Below the pieces are notes generated by a model. It had not been told where the DNA came from and did no database searches. It worked only from the letters and a program-made list of their open reading frames with translations. Shown in pieces: positions 5,398 through 11,174 of a stretch of DNA of 11,174 bases. Source of the DNA: an uncultured Anaerolineaceae bacterium (GTDB lineage: Bacteria; Chloroflexota; Anaerolineae; Promineifilales; Promineifilaceae); NCBI GenBank assembly GCA_937967805.1, contig CALBTC010000348.1:1-11174 (forward strand). The letters run 5' to 3'. The position numbers and the translations under genes were made by a program. Numbering within the stretch: position 1 is the stretch's first letter; every line of letters starts with the position of its first letter.

Positions 5398-7317
5398 ATG
5401 AGATCATTGGCAACCGGCCGTTTATGGACTATTCTCGTTTGCCCCGTGCTGGCGCTTACATTTTTGATCTCTGTGAGCCACACAATTGCCGAAACGAGCG
5501 CGGAATCGCAGCTACTCCCTGGCGAATTAAATGATAATCTCCTCCGCATTACGTACGGTGAGTCGATATCGGCTGCCAGCACCGCCCCCAGCATCAACTT
5601 TGATGGCACAAAAGTGGCCTTCGAAAGCCTGGCAGACCTTCTTGATGAAGGGCATGACGGCAGAAGCGAAATCTGGCTGTACGACGCATCCAGCAACACA
5701 TTAACGCGCGTCACCTACTCCCAAAACCCTGGCGCTGCTTTTGATGCTAGCATCAGCGGCGATGGTAACAAAATTGCCTTTAGCAGCGACTATAATTTTG
5801 AAACAGATACGGCCCAGGATGGAAAATTCGAAATTTGGATTTACGATACGAATACTGGATTAATCTCACGAGCCACTTCTCTCTCTGGTTTCTCCGGCGA
5901 GAATACGGAACCAAGTAGCAACGGCGACGGCAGCCGAATAGCGTTTCGCAGTAATGTGCATCTCGGTACGGGTGCCGCCACCGCGGATGAGATTTGGCTA
6001 TATGACAGTGGGACTATGCTGGCAACACGGCTTACAACCTCAACAGATTTGCAAAGAGAAAGCTATGAGCCGGCAATCAGTGGCGATGGCACGATTGTTG
6101 CCTTTACCAGCGACGCTGATTTCTTGGATGAAGGCATTCCGGCGGGGCAAGAAGAAGTTTGGTACTACAGCACAAATGCCTTGACCGTTACCCGCATAAC
6201 AACGGCAACAGATAGTCTAAGAACAAGCGGTCAGCCCAGCGCAAGTGCCGACGGCAGCAAGATCGCTTTTGCCAGCAACAGCGACCTGCTTAACCTGGGT
6301 CTCCCCGCCAATCAAAGCGAGATATGGCTGTATGACACAACGACAAGCACATTAACCCGCATTACGACGGCTTCTAAAAACAGCCGTGACAGCACCGATA
6401 CCAGCATTAGCGCCAACGGCACAAAAATTGCCTTCCGCAGTGATTCCGATTTTTTAGGGGAGGGCATACCAGAACTTGGTTATGAAATGTGGCTGTACGA
6501 TATTCCGACCGATACCTACTCACGAATTACCTACCGGCCAACATCCGGCGGCGGCAATCTTGAACCGGCGCTGAGTGGAGATGGTCAAATGATTGCCTTC
6601 CGCAGCACCGCCAATTACCATGACAACTGCAACCCAACCACCTGGGAAATTTGGATAGCTTCCCCGCAGAATCCCACGATTGATCTAGGTAATCATATAT
6701 TTTTGCCAATCGTACTAAAAACAGGTGGCAGCACAGGCACGCCAATCTTATGGGAAGACGACAATTTTAATGCGCTTACCCTGGGGAACCTGGCCGGCCA
6801 GAATGGCTGGGTGTTGGCCGCTCCAAACCGCAGCAGTCCTGTGGTTGTTTCTGACTCTCCAGGAGAAAACATTTTAGAAATTGACCCTGCATCTTTAGAA
6901 ACAATTGTCGTTGACAAGTTTGTCCCGACCCAAACCACTGGAATTCATAAGCTAAGTTTTCGGGTTCGCGTTACCGGTGGCACGGTTCCATCAATGGCCA
7001 AAATTGAGGTGCGCCCCACGGCCGGAGCAAATTGGGGCAAACTGTTCCAGATTTACTTTGGTAACTCGATGCGCCTAAATTATGGCCCCACACCCGGTCA
7101 GGCCCGCACCTTTCTTTGCAACACACAGATGGGCAAATGGTACAACATTGTGGTGAGCTTTGATCTAGATGGTCAAGTGGCACAGATCCAGGTCGATGGC
7201 GAGTTGGCGGCCCAAAATATTCCAATCTATCCAGGACCCGTAACAAACCTCGGCATTTCTGGCTGGGATTTTCCAGGAAGCATACATCTGGATGATCTAA
7301 CCGGGATCACACCCTAA
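5398..7317 (+). CDS. Secreted seven-bladed TolB/PD40-like beta-propeller with C-terminal jelly-roll-like domain
   Basis: This 639-residue exported protein has a signal peptide of about 31 residues (Arg-containing n-region, hydrophobic core, likely cut near HTIA/ETS). Residues 60-422 hold seven copies of a PD40-type blade: S-x-S-GDG-x-KIAF-x-SD, then a variable loop, then EIWLYD and LTRITT. The EIWLYD strands begin at 91, 145, 198, 253, 308, 363 and 417, a period of 53-55. Blade 7 lacks its LTRIT strand, while an extra LLRITYG sits at 48-54 before blade 1, so the ring probably closes by N-terminal strand exchange. A linker (HIFLPIVLKTGG, 433-444) leads to a domain from about 450 to 639 that looks like a LamG/concanavalin-type fold (WEDDNFN start, IEVRP, GKWYNIVVSFDLDGQVAQIQVDG). 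Probably a surface or secreted binding protein; no catalytic residues recognised. GGGAGG six bases before ATG supports the start. Less GC-rich than its neighbours. Confidence 0.85.
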   Translation: MRSLATGRLWTILVCPVLALTFLISVSHTIAETSAESQLLPGELNDNLLRITYGESISAASTAPSINFDGTKVAFESLADLLDEGHDGRSEIWLYDASSNTLTRVTYSQNPGAAFDASISGDGNKIAFSSDYNFETDTAQDGKFEIWIYDTNTGLISRATSLSGFSGENTEPSSNGDGSRIAFRSNVHLGTGAATADEIWLYDSGTMLATRLTTSTDLQRESYEPAISGDGTIVAFTSDADFLDEGIPAGQEEVWYYSTNALTVTRITTATDSLRTSGQPSASADGSKIAFASNSDLLNLGLPANQSEIWLYDTTTSTLTRITTASKNSRDSTDTSISANGTKIAFRSDSDFLGEGIPELGYEMWLYDIPTDTYSRITYRPTSGGGNLEPALSGDGQMIAFRSTANYHDNCNPTTWEIWIASPQNPTIDLGNHIFLPIVLKTGGSTGTPILWEDDNFNALTLGNLAGQNGWVLAAPNRSSPVVVSDSPGENILEIDPASLETIVVDKFVPTQTTGIHKLSFRVRVTGGTVPSMAKIEVRPTAGANWGKLFQIYFGNSMRLNYGPTPGQARTFLCNTQMGKWYNIVVSFDLDGQVAQIQVDGELAAQNIPIYPGPVTNLGISGWDFPGSIHLDDLTGITP

Positions 7318-7332
7318 AACTAGAGTTATGCA

Positions 7333-7368
7333 CGCATCCAAATTAAGGTTGCGGAATTGTTGGATGCG
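7333..7368. repeat. 9-bp inverted repeat after the propeller gene
   Basis: CGCATCCAA (7333-7341) and TTGGATGCG (7360-7368) pair perfectly around an 18-base loop, 16 bases after the stop codon. No U-run follows. It may add to 3' end formation together with the strong terminator at 7452. Confidence 0.4.
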
Positions 7369-7451
7369 CTTAAAGTGATCGGTGAAATCGTAAAAGTAGA
7401 ACTATTTGTAGATGGCCACATAGCCGGTGTGTCTTTGACAAAGAAAGAATT

Positions 7452-7485
7452 GAAACGGCCGTTCATGAGAACGGCCGTTTCTTTT
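7452..7485 (+). terminator. Strong terminator made from two copies of the ACGGCCGT palindrome
   Basis: GAAACGGCCGTTC (7452-7464) and GAACGGCCGTTTC (7469-7481) pair perfectly over 13 bp with a 4-base loop (ATGA), followed by TTTT (7482-7485). It would end transcripts from the propeller gene just before the hslO promoter. Each arm contains one copy of the abundant octamer ACGGCCGT. An A-rich run precedes the stem, but the opposite strand has no matching U-run directly after the hairpin, so I call it for the plus strand. Confidence 0.85.
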
Positions 7486-7509
7486 GGATGTCACTACCCT
7501 CAAACCGCG

Positions 7510-7515
7510 TATAAT
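7510..7515 (+). promoter_or_regulatory. -10 box of the hslO-kinase operon
   Basis: TATAAT at 7510-7515 is a perfect -10. No good -35 exists at 16-18 bases; TTGGAT (7484-7489) is 20 bases away. This may mean an activator or a stress sigma factor is needed, or just a weak promoter. Transcription would start near 7522, giving a leader of about 30 bases with the GAGGT ribosome site (7540-7544). Confidence 0.55.
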
Positions 7516-7550
7516 AGTCCAAAGCAATTTTGAATCTTTGAGGTAAGCTT

Positions 7551-8420
7551 GTGAAAGATCATCTCGTACGCGCCCTGGCACGGGAAGCCGGGGTGCGCGT
7601 CATTGTTTCAGCCAACACCGGGCTGGCGCTGGAAGCGGCTGACCGGCACGGCACCTTTCCCATCGCCGGCATCGCCCTGGCCCACGCTCTTACCGGCGCG
7701 GCGTTGATGGGAGCCCTGCTCAAAGTGCGGCAGCGCATTGCCATGAAATTTGAGGGCTCCGGTCCGCTGCAAAAAATATTGGTGGAGTCGGATAACAACG
7801 GCCGTATCCGCGGCTACGTCTCCCAACCCTTGATCGATCTACCCTTCCAGGACCGCGACCACATTGCTGCCGCCCTGGGCGACACCGGCCTGCTGACCGT
7901 GGTGAAAGACGTGCTGCTGCCGGAGCTGGTGGAAAGCAGCGTGCCGTTGGGCAGCGGCGACATTGCTGCCGAGCTCACCTTTTTTCTTAACCAGTCGGAG
8001 CAAATTCCGTCCCTCGTCGACATCAGCCACACGATTGATGATGAGGGCACGCTGCAAACCGTGGGCGGCCTGCTGATTCAGGCGCTGCCGCCGTATGAAA
8101 GTGACATCGTGCACCAACTGCGCCACAATACGCAGGAGCTGCCCCCGGTGGCCGATCTGCTGGGCAGCGGCAAAACGCCGGAAGAGATTATGGCCCTGGT
8201 GTTTGGTGAGATGCCGTATAAGATTTTGGAGGAACGGCCGTTGCACTTCCAATGTGGCTGCAGCCGCTCGCGCAGCGAGCAGGCCCTCATCTCTCTCGGT
8301 GCCGAAGAACTGCGCCAAATCATCGCCACCGAAGGCGAAACCATCGTCGATTGCCACTTTTGCCATGAACAATATCTCTTCAGCCGCGAAGATTTAGAAG
8401 CGCTGATAGAAACAATGTAA
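7551..8420 (+). CDS. hslO: Hsp33 redox-regulated chaperone
   Basis: Hsp33 is a cytosolic holdase switched on by oxidation together with unfolding: in reduced form its four cysteines hold zinc, and oxidation releases the zinc and unfolds the linker. This 289-residue protein is of normal length. The core begins with LVRALAREAGVRV and includes the GGLLIQALP segment. The C-terminal switch has CGC (C235, C237) and CHFC (C268, C271), the CxC and CxxC pairs needed for zinc, matching the E. coli spacing. The start is GTG 7551, with GAGGT (7540-7544) seven bases upstream. Two bases separate its stop from the kinase ATG, so the two are co-transcribed and probably translated together. Confidence 0.97.
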   Translation: MKDHLVRALAREAGVRVIVSANTGLALEAADRHGTFPIAGIALAHALTGAALMGALLKVRQRIAMKFEGSGPLQKILVESDNNGRIRGYVSQPLIDLPFQDRDHIAAALGDTGLLTVVKDVLLPELVESSVPLGSGDIAAELTFFLNQSEQIPSLVDISHTIDDEGTLQTVGGLLIQALPPYESDIVHQLRHNTQELPPVADLLGSGKTPEEIMALVFGEMPYKILEERPLHFQCGCSRSRSEQALISLGAEELRQIIATEGETIVDCHFCHEQYLFSREDLEALIETM

Positions 8421-8422
8421 TA

Positions 8423-9673
8423 ATGAGCCAACAGACAGAGATCACCCGCGCCGCCCCGGAAACCATTGTTGCTGACCAAATTCAGGCCAACGATCGATTT
8501 ACGGGCATTGGTGTCAACGTGGTGGTCGTTACCCTGGCCCTTGTGGCCCTGCTGCCGCTGCTCTTTTCCAGCCGCTTCTGGGCATTGCCCACCTGGCAAA
8601 TCTTTTTGATCTTGTTTTTGTGGCTGATCTACGTCGTTAACGGCACCGGCGGCATGATGCTGCACGAGCGTTTTCTCCATTTTCCCCTGGCGCCCTATAT
8701 CTATTTTGGCATACAGCTGGGGGTAATGGCCGGCTTGTTGTTTTTCACCAGAGATACCGGCAGTGGCGCCATCTGGATTTTGATTTTGCCGATTGCCGCC
8801 CAAAGCCTGTCGCGCAGTTGGCTTTTTACGGCCGTTATCAGCCTGAGCCTGCTGGGATTAATCTGGCTCGCTTTTTTTCCAGGACAACCTTTGCTGGAAA
8901 CGGCCGTCGACCTGCTTTCCATCGGGGCGGCAATGGTATTTACCCTCATTTTCACCGGCATTGCCGTGCGTGAGAACAACGCCCGCAGTGAGATCCAGCG
9001 GCTGGCCACCGATTTGCGCCAGGCCAATCACCGGCTGGCTGAATACGCCGCCCAGGTAGAAGAATTAGCCACGATGCGCGAACGCAATCGGGTCGCCCGC
9101 GAAATCCACGACAACCTGGGCCATTACCTGACGGTGGTTAACGTGCAAATCGAAGCGGCCAAAACCGTCATGACCACCCAGCCGGACAAGGCACAAGATG
9201 CCCTGGACAAAGCACAAAACCTCACCCAAGAGGGATTAGCCGCCGTGCGCCATTCCGTGAACGCCCTGCGCGAATCACCCCTGGAAAATCGAACGCTGGC
9301 CGAGGCCCTGGCGGATCTGGCCAATGAGCTGCGTGAAGCAGGGCTGATCACAGAGCTAACCATTGAAGGCGAGCCGACCAATCGTGATTCCAAAGTTGAA
9401 CTAACGTTGTACCGTGCCGTGCAGGAAGGGCTCACCAATGTGCGCAAACATGCCCGCGCCTCCCGCGTGGACATCTGGCTGCGCTACTTGCCGGAAGGAA
9501 CCGTGCTCACCGTGCAAGACAACGGCGTGGGGGCCAATATGTCTGAGGAGCGCAACGGCCGTTTCGGTCTCATCGGTATTCAAGAGCGGGTGCAGCTGCT
9601 AGACGGCCGTATGGAAATCAATACCGCCCCCCAACAAGGCTTCCAATTCACCATCACCTTGCCTAACAGTTAA
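8423..9673 (+). CDS. Membrane sensor histidine kinase, NarL/DesK type (HisKA_3)
   Basis: This 416-residue kinase should autophosphorylate on H229 and pass the phosphate to a LuxR/NarL-type response regulator. The N-terminal half has about six hydrophobic segments (near residues 30-50, 58-73, 92-108, 116-126, 133-153, 164-182) with short loops and no extracellular domain, so the membrane or an interior signal is probably sensed. A coiled-coil linker (about 186-218) leads to HisKA_3, ERNRVAREIHDNLGHYLT, with the EIHD box at 227-230. The HATPase domain shows the N-box EGLTNVRKHA (335-344), G1 DNGVGAN (366-372) and G2 GRFGLIGIQERV (379-390). All catalytic motifs are intact. The gene has no clear ribosome site of its own and starts two bases after hslO, so it likely depends on reinitiation. 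No response regulator follows; the next gene is convergent. Confidence 0.95.
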   Translation: MSQQTEITRAAPETIVADQIQANDRFTGIGVNVVVVTLALVALLPLLFSSRFWALPTWQIFLILFLWLIYVVNGTGGMMLHERFLHFPLAPYIYFGIQLGVMAGLLFFTRDTGSGAIWILILPIAAQSLSRSWLFTAVISLSLLGLIWLAFFPGQPLLETAVDLLSIGAAMVFTLIFTGIAVRENNARSEIQRLATDLRQANHRLAEYAAQVEELATMRERNRVAREIHDNLGHYLTVVNVQIEAAKTVMTTQPDKAQDALDKAQNLTQEGLAAVRHSVNALRESPLENRTLAEALADLANELREAGLITELTIEGEPTNRDSKVELTLYRAVQEGLTNVRKHARASRVDIWLRYLPEGTVLTVQDNGVGANMSEERNGRFGLIGIQERVQLLDGRMEINTAPQQGFQFTITLPNS

Positions 9674-9681
9674 ATCTCAAC

Positions 9682-9873
9682 TTGTCATGCTGAGAGAGGC
9701 CACGGCGCGGTGCGACCGCTCTGAGAATGCAGAAACAAATGTCTTGTTTCTGAGTAGCGAAGCGAAGCATCCCTAAAACCTGAGCACTGCGAACTCCTTT
9801 CTCATTAACAAACTTTCATCAGGTAAAGTTTAGAGGGATTCTTCATTTCGCTGCGCTCCATTCAGAATGACAA
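9682..9873. repeat. MITE-like inverted repeat element of 192 bp in a convergent gap
   Basis: The ends TTGTCATGCTGA (9682-9693) and TCAGAATGACAA (9862-9873) are inverted repeats with one mismatch. Inside, GCGAAGCGAAGCATCCCT and AGGGATTCTTCATTTCGCTG pair imperfectly, and CAGAAACAA/TTGTTTCTG (9730-9738 and 9744-9752) make a perfect 9-bp hairpin with a 5-base loop. The TTGTCATTCTGAGCGAAGCGAAGAATC type is a widespread non-coding intergenic repeat (from memory). It nearly fills the gap between the convergent kinase and lipoprotein genes and may serve as a two-way transcription barrier. It encodes nothing. Confidence 0.75.
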
Positions 9874-9885
9874 ATGCACGCGAAG

Positions 9886-11049
9886 CTACTTCTCCAGACT
9901 CTGCCAGGCGTGGAAGGCGGGGCGCGGGGTGAGATCGGGATTGACCAGACTGTAGCCGCTCATTTCATCGTTGGGAGGACGGCCGTATACCAAATTCCAC
10001 ACCGTAAACAACTCAACCCAGGGCCACTCGGCTGCCGCCCGCGCCCGGGCGGCCAGTAAATAGTCCGCCTGCTGCGCCTCAAAGACAGCCGGCTGGCTGC
10101 CGGCGGCCACCGTGTAGCCTAGCTCCGTAATCCAGACCGGTTTGGCCACGCCTGCTGCCTGCATAATCCCGTGCACCTGCTCGATGCGCCCCAAATTGAG
10201 GTTGTTGTGCACATCATCCGGGGCGTCGGGCGACAGGCCAAACCCGTAGGCATGAACCGCCAGCACATCCACGCAGTCGGCCATCCCCACGGCAAAAAGC
10301 TGCTGCCAAAAAACGCGATCGTCTACGGCGCGGGGTGAAATCTCGTTCGTGGGCGCCAGGCCGCCACCCACCACCAGCGCCTGTGGATCGGCGGCGCGAA
10401 TGCGGCGGAAGGCGACGCCCAGCACGCCCACGTAGTCGGCCGGATCGGCCACCCAGCCGTCAAACGAAGTCCAATGTGCTTCTAAATCTCCGCCGGAGCG
10501 GCTCCATTCAGCCGCCAAATTCGGTTCGTTCCAAATGATGTAGCCCAGAATTTGCCCCTGGTAGCGTTGGGCAACGGCCGTTACAAAGTCAGCATAAGCG
10601 GGCAGGTCAAACGGCAGACCAGCCGGATCGTTTTGCACCGCCCACGCCGGCGGCATGTCCAGCCGCAGCACCAGGTTCAGCCCACGCTGCCGCACCGTTT
10701 GCACCAGCGCGTCGGCTGCGGCCCACGCAAACTGCCCCGGAGCCGGATGCACGTCACGCCAGGGCAGCACCTGTACAATCGTGTCGAAGCCCGCCTCAAC
10801 CGCCAGGCCCACTATGGTTTCATCCACAAACAAGGTGTGGACAGCGTAGCCCGGCGGAGGCATTTCTGACGAGATGATATTGGCATGGGGAACGGCCGTT
10901 TCTTCCCCAATCGCCAGTTCCGCAAATCGGTCACAGGCGTTGGCGATGGGCGTGGGGGTAAGAACGGCCGTTGGCATTGGCGCAACGACCGGAACCGACT
11001 GGCAGGCAATCAAACCCAGCAGCAAAAACAGCCACACAAAACCTTTCAT
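9886..11049 (-). CDS. Lipoprotein with a clan GH-A (TIM-barrel) glycoside hydrolase domain
   Basis: This 387-residue protein begins MKGFVWLFLLLGLIAC; LIAC is a lipobox, so C16 would be lipidated and the protein held outside the membrane. A Pro/Thr/Val-rich linker (17-36) leads to an (alpha/beta)8 barrel. The acid/base motif is WNEPN (E175) at the end of strand 4, and the nucleophile motif is WITELGY (E309) at strand 7, both typical of retaining clan GH-A enzymes. VLPWRDVHPAPGQFAW and LRLDMPPAW are also typical of GH39/GH5-like and PslG-like enzymes. It probably cuts an exopolysaccharide or other glycan at the cell surface; which linkage cannot be read. ATG 11049 overlaps the stop of a 19-codon ORF, so initiation may be coupled. 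The weak ribosome site (TAGG, eight bases upstream) fits that. Confidence 0.9.
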   Translation of the reverse strand: MKGFVWLFLLLGLIACQSVPVVAPMPTAVLTPTPIANACDRFAELAIGEETAVPHANIISSEMPPPGYAVHTLFVDETIVGLAVEAGFDTIVQVLPWRDVHPAPGQFAWAAADALVQTVRQRGLNLVLRLDMPPAWAVQNDPAGLPFDLPAYADFVTAVAQRYQGQILGYIIWNEPNLAAEWSRSGGDLEAHWTSFDGWVADPADYVGVLGVAFRRIRAADPQALVVGGGLAPTNEISPRAVDDRVFWQQLFAVGMADCVDVLAVHAYGFGLSPDAPDDVHNNLNLGRIEQVHGIMQAAGVAKPVWITELGYTVAAGSQPAVFEAQQADYLLAARARAAAEWPWVELFTVWNLVYGRPPNDEMSGYSLVNPDLTPRPAFHAWQSLEK

Positions 11050-11105
11050 GCCCGTAGCCTACCAAATTTCGCCGGTGCGGGCGGCACGATCAACAAACGA
11101 TTCAC
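11046..11105 (-). CDS. 19-codon ORF overlapping the lipoprotein start
   Basis: A GTG at 11105 with GGAGAGG upstream (GGAG five bases before it) opens a short frame reading (V/M)NRLLIVPPAPAKFGRLRA. Its TGA (11048-11046) overlaps the lipoprotein ATG in an ATGA junction. The frame is open a little further back, to a TGA at 11147, so an edge-crossing gene is excluded. The peptide resembles the first beta-strand of a glycosyltransferase-like protein, so it may be the stub of a lost gene, or a leader that feeds ribosomes to the lipoprotein gene. Confidence 0.35.
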   Translation of the reverse strand: MNRLLIVPPAPAKFGRLRA

Positions 11106-11174
11106 CCCCTCTCCAAACAAAATGTAGGGGTGGGACAGGCGGCATCAAAATCCTGCCATGCAAAACGCCGTTGC

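Larger units (their letters stand above)
7324..7533 (+). pseudogene. Possible remnant of a small gene
   Basis: After the TAG at 7321 a frame stays open to TGA 7531 and reads like protein in its middle: KVAELLDALKVIGEIVKVEL then FVDGHIAGVSLTKKEL (about 7345-7452). It has no ATG before that part, only TTG (7357) and GTG (7375) codons with poor ribosome sites. Its last third runs through the terminator hairpin at 7452-7485 and the hslO -10 box, so the original stop seems lost. It vaguely recalls the helix-then-strand pattern of small antitoxin-like proteins, but I cannot name a family. It may be chance. Confidence 0.3.
939..10971. repeat. Highly iterated palindrome ACGGCCGT (18 scattered copies)
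   Basis: Exact copies start at 939, 1114, 2093, 3317, 4296, 4607, 7455, 7471, 7798, 8234, 8828, 8900, 9555, 9603, 9979, 10574, 10892 and 10964. They occur in coding and non-coding DNA and in all three reading frames (NGR, TAV, RPL peptides). Many are extended to AACGGCCGTT or GAAACGGCCGTTTC. Near copies such as GCGGCCGT and CCGGCCGT also occur. None lies between 4615 and 7454. Confidence 0.85.

Noticed and set aside
7328..7378. A 16-codon ATG frame directly after the propeller gene
   Set aside because: Too short, no ribosome site, and no protein-like pattern; the other frame there looks more like protein.
8078..8803. A 241-codon minus-strand frame across the hslO-kinase junction
   Set aside because: It overlaps two clear genes on the other strand and has low-complexity Gln/Arg/Ser content; a shadow frame.

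Overview
The window is bacterial and of moderate to high GC, with short intergenic gaps that carry inverted repeats. The gene families (GlnRS, Hsp33, a NarL/DesK-type kinase, a PadR-HAAS pair, and secreted propeller and glycosidase proteins) and the density of the palindrome ACGGCCGT (18 copies counted by eye) suggest an uncultured filamentous Chloroflexota, perhaps Anaerolineae/Ardenticatenia. That placement is inference from memory of such genomes; no rRNA or other marker here proves it.

Layout, left to right. (1) Positions 1-887, minus strand: a PadR-family repressor with a HAAS-domain membrane protein downstream of it, the latter cut by the window edge. The PadR promoter is a perfect TTGACA-18-TATAAT, a palindromic operator fills its spacer, and the mRNA looks leaderless. 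(2) Positions 919-3117: a TetR-family repressor (minus strand, strong terminator) divergent from a membrane-anchored sulfotransferase (plus strand). Two tandem TTACA/TGTAA-type operators overlay the sulfotransferase promoter. A 19-codon ORF overlaps the sulfotransferase stop codon. (3) Positions 3097-5025: glutaminyl-tRNA synthetase, with an inverted repeat in its leader and another hairpin after its stop. (4) Positions 5026-7317: a 370-bp gap, then a secreted protein built of seven TolB/PD40-like propeller blades plus a C-terminal jelly-roll-like domain. It is less GC-rich than its neighbours and contains no ACGGCCGT. (5) Positions 7318-7550: a gap holding a possible gene remnant, a terminator whose stem is two copies of the ACGGCCGT palindrome, and a -10 box. 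(6) Positions 7551-9673: hslO (Hsp33) and a membrane histidine kinase two bases apart. No response regulator follows. (7) Positions 9682-9873: a MITE-like inverted repeat filling the convergent gap. (8) Positions 9886-11105, minus strand: a lipoprotein with a clan GH-A glycosidase barrel, preceded by a 19-codon overlapping ORF.

Most genes are of recognisable families, and I see no complete new multi-gene system. The best leads are the ACGGCCGT palindrome and its use in terminators, the two self-contained repressor/operator modules, and the hslO-kinase operon that may link redox or heat stress to an unlinked response regulator.
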